Origin: CAKUIA01 sp044433115
Lineage (GTDB): Bacteria > Verrucomicrobiota > Verrucomicrobiia > Opitutales > Intestinicryptomonadaceae
NCBI GenBank assembly: GCA_044433115.1
Contig: JAWXTY010000003.1
Span: 1 to 64,000 of the forward strand
Reading direction: 5' to 3'
DNA: 64,000 bases
The notes under the pieces were generated by a model, which saw only the letters and a program-made list of their open reading frames with translations, was not told where the DNA came from and ran no database searches. Positions 33,837-43,332 of the stretch are shown here, in pieces (the stretch's first letter is position 1; every line of letters starts with the position of its first letter). The translations under genes and the position numbers were made by a program.

Positions 33837-33862
33837 GTGCTTTTAATTTATTACTCCTATTA

Positions 33863-33886
33863 GAGGCGACTTCTTAGAACTCACCT
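33863..33886. repeat. M footprint I
   Basis: GAGGCGACTTCTTAGAACTCACCT again joins the two M termini without a body. It lies 26 bases before tRNA-Gly. Confidence 0.55.
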
Positions 33887-33912
33887 AGGGTAATTTTAAA
33901 ATATATAATATT

Positions 33913-33983
33913 GCGAGCATAGTTTAGTGGTAAAACTCCTGCCTTCCAAGCAGGTTACGTCAGTTCGATTCTGTCTGCTCGCA
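33913..33983 (+). tRNA. tRNA-Gly(TCC)
   Basis: Acceptor stem GCGAGCA/TGCTCGC, a D-arm with AGTTTAGTGG, anticodon stem CCTGC/GCAGG with loop CTTCCAA giving anticodon TCC, T-arm GTTCGATTC and discriminator A. No CCA is encoded. It is followed by TTTTTT and, 200 bases later, by a TRL-like lipoprotein gene. Confidence 0.95.
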
Positions 33984-34141
33984 TTTTTTTATGCCTATAT
34001 TTCGTCTCTAAGCCTTGCTTAGGGATTTTTTTGTTGACCTGTCTAAGTATTTTATTTCTAATATTATCTTAGGTTTTAAAAGAACTTAAATATTGTAGGT
34101 TTTTTATTATTTTAGCATTGAGTCTAAAGTATTTATCTAAA

Positions 34142-34170
34142 TTGACAATATATAAACAATAAGATTATAA
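34142..34170 (+). promoter_or_regulatory. Promoter of the TRL-like lipoprotein gene
   Basis: TTGACA, a 17-base spacer and TTATAA. The -10 ends only 14 bases before the ATG, so the expected start of transcription falls inside or just before the AAAGG that would be the Shine-Dalgarno. Confidence 0.6.
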
Positions 34171-34184
34171 CAAAAGGAAATCAA

Positions 34185-34496
34185 ATGAAAAATAAATGTT
34201 TATTATTACTATCAGTTTTGGCTGTATCTATATTTTCTGGTTGTGCAAGCGTAGTACCTAATGGCGTATTGTACACAGAAGTAACTGTTCCTAGTGCTGC
34301 AAGTTCTTCAGCTAAGGCAACTAAAGTGGGCAAGTCTTATTGCAAATCTTACTTGGGTATGGTTAGCTTGGGCGATGCTAGTATCGAAACTGCTAAGAAA
34401 AATGGTGGTATCACTGAAGTTGTTTCTGTTGACTGGAAAGTTAAGAACATCTTAGGTCTTATCGGCGAATACGAATGTATCGTTACTGGTAACTAA
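34185..34496 (+). CDS. TRL-like lipoprotein (tRNA-associated locus family)
   Basis: 103 residues. The N-terminus is a lipoprotein signal with SGC and lipidated Cys20. The mature part (GKSYCKSYLGMVSLGDASIE, then a GGITEVVSVDWKV segment and a short closing strand) matches what I know of the TRL-like family, small lipoproteins named for occurring beside tRNA genes, function unknown. That fits its place 200 bases after tRNA-Gly. It is a single-gene unit with its own promoter and terminator. The protein would sit in the outer or inner membrane facing the periplasm. Confidence 0.75.
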   Translation: MKNKCLLLLSVLAVSIFSGCASVVPNGVLYTEVTVPSAASSSAKATKVGKSYCKSYLGMVSLGDASIETAKKNGGITEVVSVDWKVKNILGLIGEYECIVTGN

Positions 34497-34517
34497 TTTT
34501 TAGAAGTATTCTAATAA

Positions 34518-34560
34518 AAAAGGCAAGGGTTTTTGAATAAACGCTTGCCTTTCTTTTTGT
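34518..34560 (+). terminator. Terminator of the TRL-like gene
   Basis: AAAAGGCAAG and CTTGCCTTT form a nine-bp stem with a loop of about 15 bases, followed by CTTTTTG. Confidence 0.75.
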
Positions 34561-34604
34561 GTGCTATTTTATATAGATTTATTGAAACTTTTATACTCTA
34601 ATCT

Positions 34605-36887
34605 ATGTTTGAAATGGGTATGAAAGTCTTTAAATATATAGTCTTATTCTTGTTGTTTTCTACAATGTCTTTTGCTCAAGAGGCTAAGGATTTGCCGAGT
34701 ATTGCTTATGTATACCCAGCTGGGGTTCAAAGAGGAATGACTTCGGATATTATTATAGGAGGCAGAAACTTTGAGAATGTAAAAGAGTTAGTTGGAGCTG
34801 CAAAATATCAAAATATCAAAAAGATTATAGTTTCAGGCGAGGGGGTTAAAGCTACTCTAGTTGGCTCTACGATACCTTCAGATAGGAGCAGGGCAGTAGG
34901 GCTTATAAATGAATTTCAAAAACTTTTGATAGAGCGAGGCTTATTAGAAAAGGGCAATGTTGCAGATAAAGAAGCTCAAAAATCTTTAGACTTTTCTAAA
35001 TATCCAGAATTGCGTCAAAAGCGTATGGAAGTTATGAAAGAACAGCGTCTGTTTAGATTGGGCAAAAGCACTCAAGCGTCTTGTGCAGAGACTTTGAATG
35101 TCAAGATTGAAGTCGATAAAGACGCAAAGTTGGGTAAGCGTATTTTAAAGATTATCTCAGATACAGGTGTTTCAAATTCCATTGCATTTTATATAGGCGA
35201 CTTGCCTGAATATGCAGAATATTCTATTAGAGACAAGAGCATTTCTAGCATTAATAATTCCTCTACAGACGAGATTGCAAGCGAAGTTATTTTAAAAGAG
35301 CCTAATGAGTTTAATCAAAGAGAAAAGCCTTTAATTCAATCAGTTACGCCTCCTCTAGTCATAAATGGGCAGATGGATTTGCTCGAAACTGATATATATA
35401 AATTCTATGCAAAAAAGGGGCAAGACTTTGTTGTCTACGTGCAAGCAAGGGACTTAATCCCCTTTATAGCAGACGCTGTCCCTGGTTGGTTTCAAGCTAC
35501 TATATCTATAAAAAATGCAAAGGGCAAAGAGATTGCATATCAAGACGACTTCTTTCAAAATCCCGACCCTCTTTTAGTCTTTGAAGTTCCTGAAGATGGC
35601 TTTTACACTCTTGAAATCAAAGATGCAATTTATCGAGGCAGGGAAGATTTTGTATATAGAATAACTTTGGGCGAGTTTGATTTTATAAATGAATTGCACC
35701 CATTTTTATTTGATATAAAAAAGGGGAAATCTTTTGTAGCTAAATCAAATTTATCCAAGGAAAGTGCAGCGAGCATAAAAATTTCTAGCCAAGTAAATTC
35801 TGTTTTAGAAAACGCAGGCGACCTCCATTTTTATAAATTAGATACAAAAGCTATGCAGACTTTAGTCTTAGAAGTTTTTGCACGCAGGCTTGGCTCGCCC
35901 TTAGATAGTAACTTAGAAATATACGACAAAAACCTGAAGCTCCTTGCCTCTAATGACGACTATGAAGACCCAACCCAAGCCCTTGCAACTCATCACGCCG
36001 ATTCTAAGCTAATCTATACATTCGACGCAGATTCTACCTATTACATAGCCCTAAGAGACGCTCAAAACAATGCAGGCAAAGAGTATATATACACTTTGTC
36101 TCTCAGCGAACTAAATCCAGACTTTGAGATAAAGGCAAGTCCTGCAACTATAAATATAGTAGAGGGCAAAAGCATAGATTTTAAGCTAAATGTATTTAGG
36201 AAAAACGATTTAAAGTTCCCTATAAATGTATCTCTAAAGAACGCCCCTAAGGGACTTAGCCTAAGTGGAGGATACATAGATGGAAATACCCAAGAAATAT
36301 CTATGGTTCTAAGTTGCGATAGAGAGCTTAAGGCAGGCTTATATAATATAGAGCTAGAAGCTACTGCAACTTTGGGCAAGAGGCAAATTACAAAAAAAGT
36401 AATTGCCTGCGAAGATATGCTTCAAGCCTTTTACTACAATCACTTAGTGCCTTTTGCCAATCATCAAGTCTACATTCTTCCTTCTGACTCTCTATATAAA
36501 TATAAGTTTTCTAATAAAATACAAGCAAACGAAGAGCAAGCAATGTGTATCCCTGATTATATTACTATAAAGTGTGGCGAGGAAAAAGAAATCTACATAG
36601 GCTCGTATTATTCTCACAATAATCCTCTTGAACTAGAAGCTGAACTTAGAGACTCTAGCCAAGGCATAACTATATCCAAGGTAGAAAACACTAAAGATGG
36701 CTGTTATATAACTATAAAGAGCGACTCTAGTATTTCTAAAAAAGGACAGTGCGGAAATTTGATTATAGATATTTACACTCAACGTAAGCCCACAAATAAT
36801 GAATATGCCCAAAAAGCCAGAACAGGCAGAACCAGCACTCGCCTAAAAATAGATACGCTAAAGGCTATAGCTTTAAAAATTTTATAG
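34605..36887 (+). CDS. Secreted protein with TIG-like N-terminus and two PPC domains
   Basis: 760 residues. A signal peptide ends at about SFAQ. An Ig-like opening (PSIAYVYPAGVQRGMTSDII) is followed by two pre-peptidase C-terminal domains, at about 253-352 (ends YTLEIKDAIYRGREDFVYRI) and 403-505 (YYIALRDAQNNAG). About 250 further residues of beta-type sequence come after. No protease domain is attached. This architecture is frequent in Planctomycetes and Verrucomicrobia, and is the best taxonomic hint here. ATG at 34605 or the later ATG at 34620 (MKVFKYIVLF) could be the start. The second gives the more usual signal peptide. The ABC-F gene follows. Confidence 0.75.
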   Translation: MFEMGMKVFKYIVLFLLFSTMSFAQEAKDLPSIAYVYPAGVQRGMTSDIIIGGRNFENVKELVGAAKYQNIKKIIVSGEGVKATLVGSTIPSDRSRAVGLINEFQKLLIERGLLEKGNVADKEAQKSLDFSKYPELRQKRMEVMKEQRLFRLGKSTQASCAETLNVKIEVDKDAKLGKRILKIISDTGVSNSIAFYIGDLPEYAEYSIRDKSISSINNSSTDEIASEVILKEPNEFNQREKPLIQSVTPPLVINGQMDLLETDIYKFYAKKGQDFVVYVQARDLIPFIADAVPGWFQATISIKNAKGKEIAYQDDFFQNPDPLLVFEVPEDGFYTLEIKDAIYRGREDFVYRITLGEFDFINELHPFLFDIKKGKSFVAKSNLSKESAASIKISSQVNSVLENAGDLHFYKLDTKAMQTLVLEVFARRLGSPLDSNLEIYDKNLKLLASNDDYEDPTQALATHHADSKLIYTFDADSTYYIALRDAQNNAGKEYIYTLSLSELNPDFEIKASPATINIVEGKSIDFKLNVFRKNDLKFPINVSLKNAPKGLSLSGGYIDGNTQEISMVLSCDRELKAGLYNIELEATATLGKRQITKKVIACEDMLQAFYYNHLVPFANHQVYILPSDSLYKYKFSNKIQANEEQAMCIPDYITIKCGEEKEIYIGSYYSHNNPLELEAELRDSSQGITISKVENTKDGCYITIKSDSSISKKGQCGNLIIDIYTQRKPTNNEYAQKARTGRTSTRLKIDTLKAIALKIL

Positions 36888-36942
36888 AACTTAGCTTTAG
36901 TCTTGCTCTCGTTTTTTTGTTTTGTTCTAATTGTTTTCAATA

Positions 36943-38874
36943 ATGATTAGCTTAAAGGACATATCGCTCGCATTCGGCTCAAGAAAGATTTTTAACGAAA
37001 TTTCTATATCTATAGAAAGTACAGACAAAATTGCCCTTGTTGGCTCTAATGGAGCTGGCAAAACTACCCTACTTAAAGTCTTAGCAGGTGTAGAAGGTGC
37101 AGACTCTGGCGAGATTTTAAAGCCCAAGTATGCAACTTTTGGCTACCTCCCTCAGGAAATTGTCAACACCTCAACTCTTCCCCTTTATGAAGAAGTCGAA
37201 AGTGCCTTTACTTCTATAGTCGATACTAAACAAAAGCTCGAAGAAGCAAGCAATTCCCTACACAATCTCGATAGCACAAGTCAAGAATATCTCGATACCT
37301 TAGAGAGCATAGGCGAGATGGAGCATTTCCTTGAGGATATGCAAGCAGACAAACTTAAGGCTGAAATACAAAAAGTTCTAAGTGGATTGGGCTTTGAAAA
37401 TAAGGATATGCAAAAAGCTTGTAGCGAATTTTCTGGAGGCTGGCAAATGCGTATAGCCCTAGCAAAGCTACTCTTACTAAAGCCTAACTTGCTTATGCTT
37501 GACGAGCCTACTAATCACCTCGATATAAGTTCTGTGGCGTGGCTCGAAAGCTATTTAAAGAGCTACAAGCACGCCATAATTCTAGTTAGCCACGATAGAG
37601 CATTCGTCGACGCAATATCCACTAGAACCTTTGCCCTATCTCGCTCTAAACTCGAGACCTATGAGGGCAATTATTCATTCTACGAAAAAGAGTCGGCACT
37701 TCGTCGAGAAATACTCGAAAAAGCTATCAAAACTCAAGGCAAAGAAATTGCTAAAGTCGAAAAGTTCATAGAACGCTTTCGCTCGAAAAATACAAAAGCA
37801 GCCCAAGTTCAAAGTAGAATTAAAGCACTCGAAAAAGTAGAAATACTCACTGCAGACACTCAAGAAGGACAAATTTCTTTCAGATTTCAAAAGGCTACTC
37901 GAAGTGGGCAAGTCGTACTAAGTGCTAAAAATATTTCAAAATCTTTCGGCGATAATCACGTCCTAAGCGACATAAGCTTCCAAGTCGAACGCTCAGAGCG
38001 TATTGCTATAGTAGGAGCAAATGGGGCAGGCAAATCCACCCTAGTTAAAATACTTACAGATAACCTACTCGCAGACTCAGGTAGCGTGGAATTAGGGCAT
38101 AATGTCGAATTATCATATTTCGCCCAACACCAAACTGCTATGCTACGCAAAGACTTCACTGCCCTCGAAGAAGCAGAGTCAGCAGCCCCTATGGAACTTA
38201 AACGCTACGCAAGAAGCCTACTTGGCTCTTTTATGTTCACTGGCGATGATGCTCTAAAAAAAGTTGCAGTTCTATCAGGAGGCGAAAAAAATAGGCTCGC
38301 CCTAGCTAAAATGCTACTAAAGTCTTTCAACCTACTTATTCTTGACGAACCAACTAACCACCTCGACATAAATTCTAAAAAAGTACTCCAACAAGCAATA
38401 AAAGATTTCGATGGCACTCTAATCATTGTCAGCCACGATAGAGACTTTGTCGACCCCCTAGTATCCAAAGTCATAGAAGTCTCAAAATCAAAAACCAGAA
38501 CTTTCCTTGGCAACCTAAGCGACTATCTAAGCAAAATCGAAGCCGAAAAAGAACTCCAAAATTCTTCTTCCACACAAAAATCCCAATCTATCTCAAACGC
38601 TAAACAAAGACGCATAGAAATTGCCAACATAAATAAAGAAATATCTACCTACAAAAAAGCCCTCACTCAAGTAGAAGCCGATATGGAAAGCCTCGAAGAG
38701 AAAAAGGCTAACATAGAAAGCAAAATGGAAAGCCCAGATTTCTACAAAGATACAAATTTAGCTACCTCCACCCTCGCAAAATACAAAGAAATTAATGCAA
38801 CTTTAGACCCTCTTTATATACAGTGGGAGGATCTAAGCTCCAAAATCGAAGAACTTAATCAACAAAAATTTTAG
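36943..38874 (+). CDS. ABC-F family ATPase (Uup/YheS-like)
   Basis: A soluble protein with two ABC modules and no membrane domain, of the ribosome-associated ABC-F type. Module 1 has GSNGAGKTT (34-42 region), FSGGWQMR and LDEPTNHLD. Module 2 has GANGAGKST, LSGGEKNR and LDEPTNHLD. Between them is the charged linker (EKFIERFRSKNTKAAQVQSR) seen in the family, and the C-terminus is a long coiled coil from about 540 to 643. The ATG at 36943 (MISLKDISL) is chosen over the in-frame TTG at 36931. It gives 643 residues. It is separated from the PPC gene by 55 bases. Confidence 0.88.
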   Translation: MISLKDISLAFGSRKIFNEISISIESTDKIALVGSNGAGKTTLLKVLAGVEGADSGEILKPKYATFGYLPQEIVNTSTLPLYEEVESAFTSIVDTKQKLEEASNSLHNLDSTSQEYLDTLESIGEMEHFLEDMQADKLKAEIQKVLSGLGFENKDMQKACSEFSGGWQMRIALAKLLLLKPNLLMLDEPTNHLDISSVAWLESYLKSYKHAIILVSHDRAFVDAISTRTFALSRSKLETYEGNYSFYEKESALRREILEKAIKTQGKEIAKVEKFIERFRSKNTKAAQVQSRIKALEKVEILTADTQEGQISFRFQKATRSGQVVLSAKNISKSFGDNHVLSDISFQVERSERIAIVGANGAGKSTLVKILTDNLLADSGSVELGHNVELSYFAQHQTAMLRKDFTALEEAESAAPMELKRYARSLLGSFMFTGDDALKKVAVLSGGEKNRLALAKMLLKSFNLLILDEPTNHLDINSKKVLQQAIKDFDGTLIIVSHDRDFVDPLVSKVIEVSKSKTRTFLGNLSDYLSKIEAEKELQNSSSTQKSQSISNAKQRRIEIANINKEISTYKKALTQVEADMESLEEKKANIESKMESPDFYKDTNLATSTLAKYKEINATLDPLYIQWEDLSSKIEELNQQKF

Positions 38875-38888
38875 ATAAATAAAATAAG

Positions 38889-39775
38889 ATAAAATAAGAT
38901 TTTAGATATTGGGGCTTTGCCCCAAACCCCATTTAGGGCATACTCTGCCCTAAAAACCTGAGGCAGGTGGACAAGTTCCGCCCCCTGCACCCCCGAGCAA
39001 GTGAGGCACTTGATACCATTGTTGTGTTAATCGCTGTTGTAGCTGTAGGTTTTTGCTTCTTTGTTTATTTTTTTATTGGCGTTTTTGCGTCGCTGTTGCA
39101 GTGTGGGCTTTGCTATGAAAAGCAAAGCAGTGTTGATTTCTTAAGCCCAATTTATATATAAATTGCACTTAAGAAATCAACTGTGGCACATATTAAAAAA
39201 TTTATCATATCCAGATTAAAGTTGCTCTAATTGGCTTTCAGCCAAAGTCGTCGCAAATGTCTATTCTTTAAAGATTATGCACTGGAATTATTTTGTTATT
39301 TTTACTCTTTTATTTTATGGCAATTGAAATTTAATTTTCTTTATTTAGAAAAAGATACAAAAAACTTTGCACCCTCAAGTGCAAAGCCCAAAATTTAAAA
39401 TAAGTTGTATATAATTCGAAAGAGATACTTCTCTTTCGAGATGGAGGGAACACGAAAGTTTTGCAAAGCAAAAGCTTTTGGGTAGGATAAATGCTTTAGC
39501 ATTTACACGAAGTGCGAGAACAATGCAGGTTTTGCTAAAAGCAAAAGCAAATGAGCGAGTCCATTTTTATTATCTTTAATTTTTTAACAATCAATTAAAT
39601 TAAATATAAGGGAAGCTGGGCAAGCTCCCAAAACCCTAAAGGCAACACACTGACTATCAGACGCCAACTAGCCCAAACTATGGCTCAAGGCACTGCCTTG
39701 TTTCAGGTTTCTTAAGGACGGCAACTAAGTCCTTAAGTGGGGTTTGGGGCAAAGCCCCAATATCTCTAAATCTTA
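38889..39775 (+). repeat. LR element copy c
   Basis: About 890 bp between the convergent ABC-F and lepB genes. The left end AGATTTTAGATATTGGGGCT and right end (GCCCCAATATCTCTAAATCT) are inverted repeats. The interior matches copy b at 38907-39295. It continues with a module shared with copy d (39355-39560) that contains TTTGCACCCTCAAGTGCAAA, CGAAAGAGATACTTCTCTTTCG and ATGCTTTAGCAT hairpins. The last 165 bases match LR-a in reverse. It has no transposase-like ORF. Confidence 0.8.
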
Positions 39776-39792
39776 TCTTCCCTTACCTTATT

Positions 39793-41055
39793 TTATCTAA
39801 TAAAGGGGTAGAATTTGAATAGGGATTTACCTATAATGGCTTTTTGTGGGACGAAGCCCCAATATCTGCTATCTAGGGAGTTGGCTGAGTTATCGCCGAG
39901 TGCGTAAGCCATATTTTGAGGAATGAGGACAGATTTGCCGATGGCGAGTTGTTCTTCATTTCTGTAGCCTGAGTATTCGCCATTTTGGGCGAAGTTTAGG
40001 GCAAAAGATGGGTCGCCAGAGATTGGCTCGTTGTTTCTGTATAGGGTGAAATCTTTAATTTCGAGGGTATCGCCTTCTAAGCCGACGAGACGTTTGATGT
40101 AATATTTATCGTCTGGTATGCCGTGGTTTAGGGCAGTCATACCATCGCAATATTTAGTTAGAAAGACTATAGGGTCGCCAATTTGTGGTTTTTTGAAATT
40201 GTATGTAAATTTATCTACAAAGAGCATATCGCCGCCTACTATATCGAAGTTTAGGATATAGTCGCCTTGAGTTATCTTACCTAAGTTTAGGAATATTCTA
40301 TCGCCTTTTTCTACTATATTTTTGTTAGAGCGAGAGCCGAGCATTCTTGCGTAGTCAGTGAGGTCTTTTGAGTTTGTACCCATAGGGTATGCTTTAGCGA
40401 TTAGGTCGTCGAAAGAGAAATCTGCAGGGACGAGGATTGAAGTGGGCTGGTTATTTACGTAGAATGTGTATTCTTTTTTGTAAGTTGGGTAGATGCCTAC
40501 GATTTTAGAAGCGACTTGCCTATTTGCGAATAAGCCTACATTTCCGTAGCGTCCGCCAGCGTTTAGTTCGATTAGGACATCGCCAGAGTCTGGAGCTTCT
40601 AGGGTATAGTTAGTTGAGTCTTTGATAGCCCAATTCCACACTTTTTTAGGGAAACTTGGAGCGTCTTCGCCTTTATCGTAGACTTTTGCAGTCATACCAT
40701 AAAAGCTTGGATACATAGAGTTTGTAGGTATCTTAAAAGGAGTTAGGAAAAAGCTTCTAACAGATAGAGCAAGGACAGCAGCGACTACTATAGTTTCTAT
40801 ATAGTCTGTAATGCTTTTTAGTGGATATACATTGCCACCATATTTTTGCATTAGAGGCTCTAGCTTATCTTCAATAGAATCAAATTCAGTGCCGTCATAT
40901 TCTTTAGTAATTATTAGTTCGCCAGCTCTTTCGAGGAGTTCACTAAAGCTAATTACATCATTTTCGGGCATTAAGTCTCGCCTATAAGAAAGTACCTTTG
41001 CAGCCATTGCAACTGCGTCTTTTGCCTGCTTTAAATTTCTTTTTTTCTCTGACAT
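39793..41055 (-). CDS. lepB: Signal peptidase I with long insertion
   Basis: Cleaves signal peptides at the outer face of the inner membrane. The 420 residues have a cytoplasmic N-terminal region of about 85, one hydrophobic span near 86-107, catalytic Ser113 in PTNSMYP and catalytic Lys321 in YYIKRLVG, then GDNSANSLDSRYWG near 390. About 200 residues separate Ser and Lys, against roughly 55 in E. coli, so a large extra domain is inserted. A second span is not evident at the N-terminus. It lies 26 bases downstream of lepA, as in many bacteria. Confidence 0.9.
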   Translation of the reverse strand: MSEKKRNLKQAKDAVAMAAKVLSYRRDLMPENDVISFSELLERAGELIITKEYDGTEFDSIEDKLEPLMQKYGGNVYPLKSITDYIETIVVAAVLALSVRSFFLTPFKIPTNSMYPSFYGMTAKVYDKGEDAPSFPKKVWNWAIKDSTNYTLEAPDSGDVLIELNAGGRYGNVGLFANRQVASKIVGIYPTYKKEYTFYVNNQPTSILVPADFSFDDLIAKAYPMGTNSKDLTDYARMLGSRSNKNIVEKGDRIFLNLGKITQGDYILNFDIVGGDMLFVDKFTYNFKKPQIGDPIVFLTKYCDGMTALNHGIPDDKYYIKRLVGLEGDTLEIKDFTLYRNNEPISGDPSFALNFAQNGEYSGYRNEEQLAIGKSVLIPQNMAYALGDNSANSLDSRYWGFVPQKAIIGKSLFKFYPFIR

Positions 41056-41081
41056 AATTATTCCTTTAGCTCCTTTAAATA

Positions 41082-42881
41082 CTAAGCGTTAGATTTTAGC
41101 ACATCTACAAAAGCCTCTTGAGGTATAGACACTTTGCCTATTTGCTTCATACGCTTTTTACCCTCTTTTTGCTTTTCCAAAAGTTTACGCTTACGTGTAA
41201 TATCGCCACCATAGCACTTTGCCAACACGTCTTTCTTGAAAGAACCTATAGTTTCTCTAGCTACAATTTTTGCACCTATGGCAGCTTGGATTGCCACCTT
41301 AAACATTTGTCTTGGCAAAATATCTTTAAGCTTTTCGCAGAGCATTCTGCCCTTAGAGTCTGCTTTTTCTCTGTGTACGATAGAAGAAAATGCGTCGATT
41401 TGCTCGCCATTTACCAAAATATCCAAGCGTTGCAAGTCCGACTCTTTGTAGCCATCTAGCTCATAGTCCAAACTGCCATAACCCCTTGTTATAGACTTTA
41501 ACCTGTCGTTAAAATCTATCAAAATTTCATTTAAAGGCATAGCACAAGTTAGAAGAACTCTCGTGTCGTCTATAGAGTCTGTATGCTCGCAATAGCCACG
41601 TTTTTCAGAAACGAGGGCAAGCATATCGCCTATAGATGTAGATGGAATGTGTATAAAAGCCTTAATCATAGGCTCTTCGATAAATTTAATAGTAGAAGGG
41701 TCTGGCATCTTGACTGGATTGTCTATAGTCTGCATAATACCATCTGTACCCATTACGTTATAAACTACTGATGGATATGTAGATATGATGTCTAAGTCAT
41801 ATTCACGCCTCAAACGCTCTTGCACGATTTCCATATGCAATAGTCCCAAAAATCCACATCTAAAGCCAAAGCCCAATGCTACAGATGACTCTGCTTGGTA
41901 TACTAAAGCTGAGTCGTTCAACTGCAACTTTGCAAGTGATACCTTAAGTTTTTCATAGTCAGAAGTATCTATAGGGTAGATACCTGCAAAAACCATAGGC
42001 TTAACTTCTTTATAACCCTCTAGCATTTCTTCTGCTGGGTTTGCGTGAAGTGTAATTGTATCACCTATAGGCACTTGAGAAACTTCCTTGATATTTGTAA
42101 CTATATAGCCTGTGCAACCTGCAGAAAGCACGCTCTCTTTTTTCATAGATGGCGAAAATGTGCCAACTTCCTTGATATTGCACTTTTGGCTATGACTCAT
42201 AAGCGTAATGTCATCACCTGCCTTGAACGAACCAGAAAATACCCTAACAAAGCAGATAACGCCCTTGTATGTATCAAAAGTACAGTCGAAAACCAATGCA
42301 CGAGCCTTAGGGTAATCTGCCATCTTCGGAGCAGGGACTCTTTCAACGACTGCTCTTAATATGTCCTCAATGCCTATACCACTTTTGCCACTAGCTAAAA
42401 TCGCCTCCTCTTCAGGAATTGCCAATATGTCCTCGATTTGCCTCTTAGACCTATCCACATTTGCACTTGGCAAGTCTACCTTGTTGATTACAGGTATTAT
42501 CTCTAAGTCTTGCTTAACAGCCAAATTTGCATTTGCCACAGTTTGAGCCTCAACGCCTTGAGCTGCATCTATCAACAATAAAGCCCCCTCGCACGCTGCC
42601 AAAGACCTCGACACCTCATAAGAAAAATCCACGTGCCCAGGAGTATCAATCAAATTCAACAAATACTCCTTGCCCTCATAAGTATACTTCATAGAAACAG
42701 GGTGGCACTTAATAGTAATACCCCTTTCACGCTCTAAGTCCATAGAGTCTAAAAGCTGGTCTTGCATATCACGCTTTTGTATAGTATTAGTGCTTTCGAG
42801 CAATCTATCAGAAAGAGTAGTCTTTCCGTGGTCTACGTGTGCAATAATGCAAAAATTCCTTATGTTTTTAATATCTTCCAT
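41082..42881 (-). CDS. lepA: Elongation factor 4 (back-translocating GTPase)
   Basis: Ribosomal GTPase LepA/EF4. The 599 residues have G1 AHVDHGKTT (15-23), G2/G3 regions with ERGITIKCHP and DTPGHVDFSYEV, and G4 NKVDLP. The LepA-specific C-terminal domain ends with KRKLLEKQKEGKKRMKQIG and a short tail. The length is typical (about 600). It precedes lepB with a 26-base gap, and a terminator separates it from the upstream rplS. The 5' part of the coding strand is rich in TTG, unlike the CTN-rich genes across the window. Confidence 0.95.
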   Translation of the reverse strand: MEDIKNIRNFCIIAHVDHGKTTLSDRLLESTNTIQKRDMQDQLLDSMDLERERGITIKCHPVSMKYTYEGKEYLLNLIDTPGHVDFSYEVSRSLAACEGALLLIDAAQGVEAQTVANANLAVKQDLEIIPVINKVDLPSANVDRSKRQIEDILAIPEEEAILASGKSGIGIEDILRAVVERVPAPKMADYPKARALVFDCTFDTYKGVICFVRVFSGSFKAGDDITLMSHSQKCNIKEVGTFSPSMKKESVLSAGCTGYIVTNIKEVSQVPIGDTITLHANPAEEMLEGYKEVKPMVFAGIYPIDTSDYEKLKVSLAKLQLNDSALVYQAESSVALGFGFRCGFLGLLHMEIVQERLRREYDLDIISTYPSVVYNVMGTDGIMQTIDNPVKMPDPSTIKFIEEPMIKAFIHIPSTSIGDMLALVSEKRGYCEHTDSIDDTRVLLTCAMPLNEILIDFNDRLKSITRGYGSLDYELDGYKESDLQRLDILVNGEQIDAFSSIVHREKADSKGRMLCEKLKDILPRQMFKVAIQAAIGAKIVARETIGSFKKDVLAKCYGGDITRKRKLLEKQKEGKKRMKQIGKVSIPQEAFVDVLKSNA

Positions 42882-42929
42882 ATTTTTTCTTTGCCCTTTA
42901 TGGCAATTTTCTTTCGACTTGTAAAATAT

Positions 42930-42962
42930 AAAAAAAGCCCAACCTGTATTTGGTGGGCTTTC
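42930..42962 (-). terminator. Terminator of the rpsP-trmD-rplS unit
   Basis: On the minus strand AAAGCCCACC and GGTTGGGCTTTTTT form the stem with a T-run. It is placed 14 bases after the rplS stop and before lepA. Confidence 0.8.
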
Positions 42963-42975
42963 TCGAACCTTAAGA

Positions 42976-43332
42976 TTAGTAAGCTAAACGCTTTTCCTTA
43001 ACCTTAGTTGCTTCCTTACCAACTCTATCACGTAGGTAGTAAAGTCTAGATCTCATTACGATAGATTCTCTATCAACTTCGATCTTAGTGATGTTAGGAG
43101 AGTTCACTGGGAACACACGCTCAACACCTTCGCCGTAAGATATACGACGTACTGTGAAAGTTTCGTGGATACCACTGCCCTTACGAGCAATAACTATACC
43201 TGCGAAAATTTGGATACGCTCTTTATCGCCTTCTCTTACCTTAGTATGAACGCGAACGCCATCGCCAACTTTAAAGAATGTAACATCTTTAATTTGTGCT
43301 TGTGTAATTTCTTTTAGAATATCTTGATTCAT
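42976..43332 (-). CDS. rplS: Ribosomal protein L19
   Basis: Large-subunit protein at the 30S-50S interface. The 118 residues carry the usual L19 core: FKVGDGVRVHTKVREGDKER, IQIFAGIVIARKGSG, then FTVRRISYGEGVERVFPVNS. It overlaps trmD by four bases (ATGA), so it is translationally coupled to it. Confidence 0.96.
   Translation of the reverse strand: MNQDILKEITQAQIKDVTFFKVGDGVRVHTKVREGDKERIQIFAGIVIARKGSGIHETFTVRRISYGEGVERVFPVNSPNITKIEVDRESIVMRSRLYYLRDRVGKEATKVKEKRLAY

Noticed and set aside
36931..36942. TTG start for the ABC-F gene
   Set aside because: Only four extra residues (MFSI) and no ribosome binding site. The ATG at 36943 fits the family start better.
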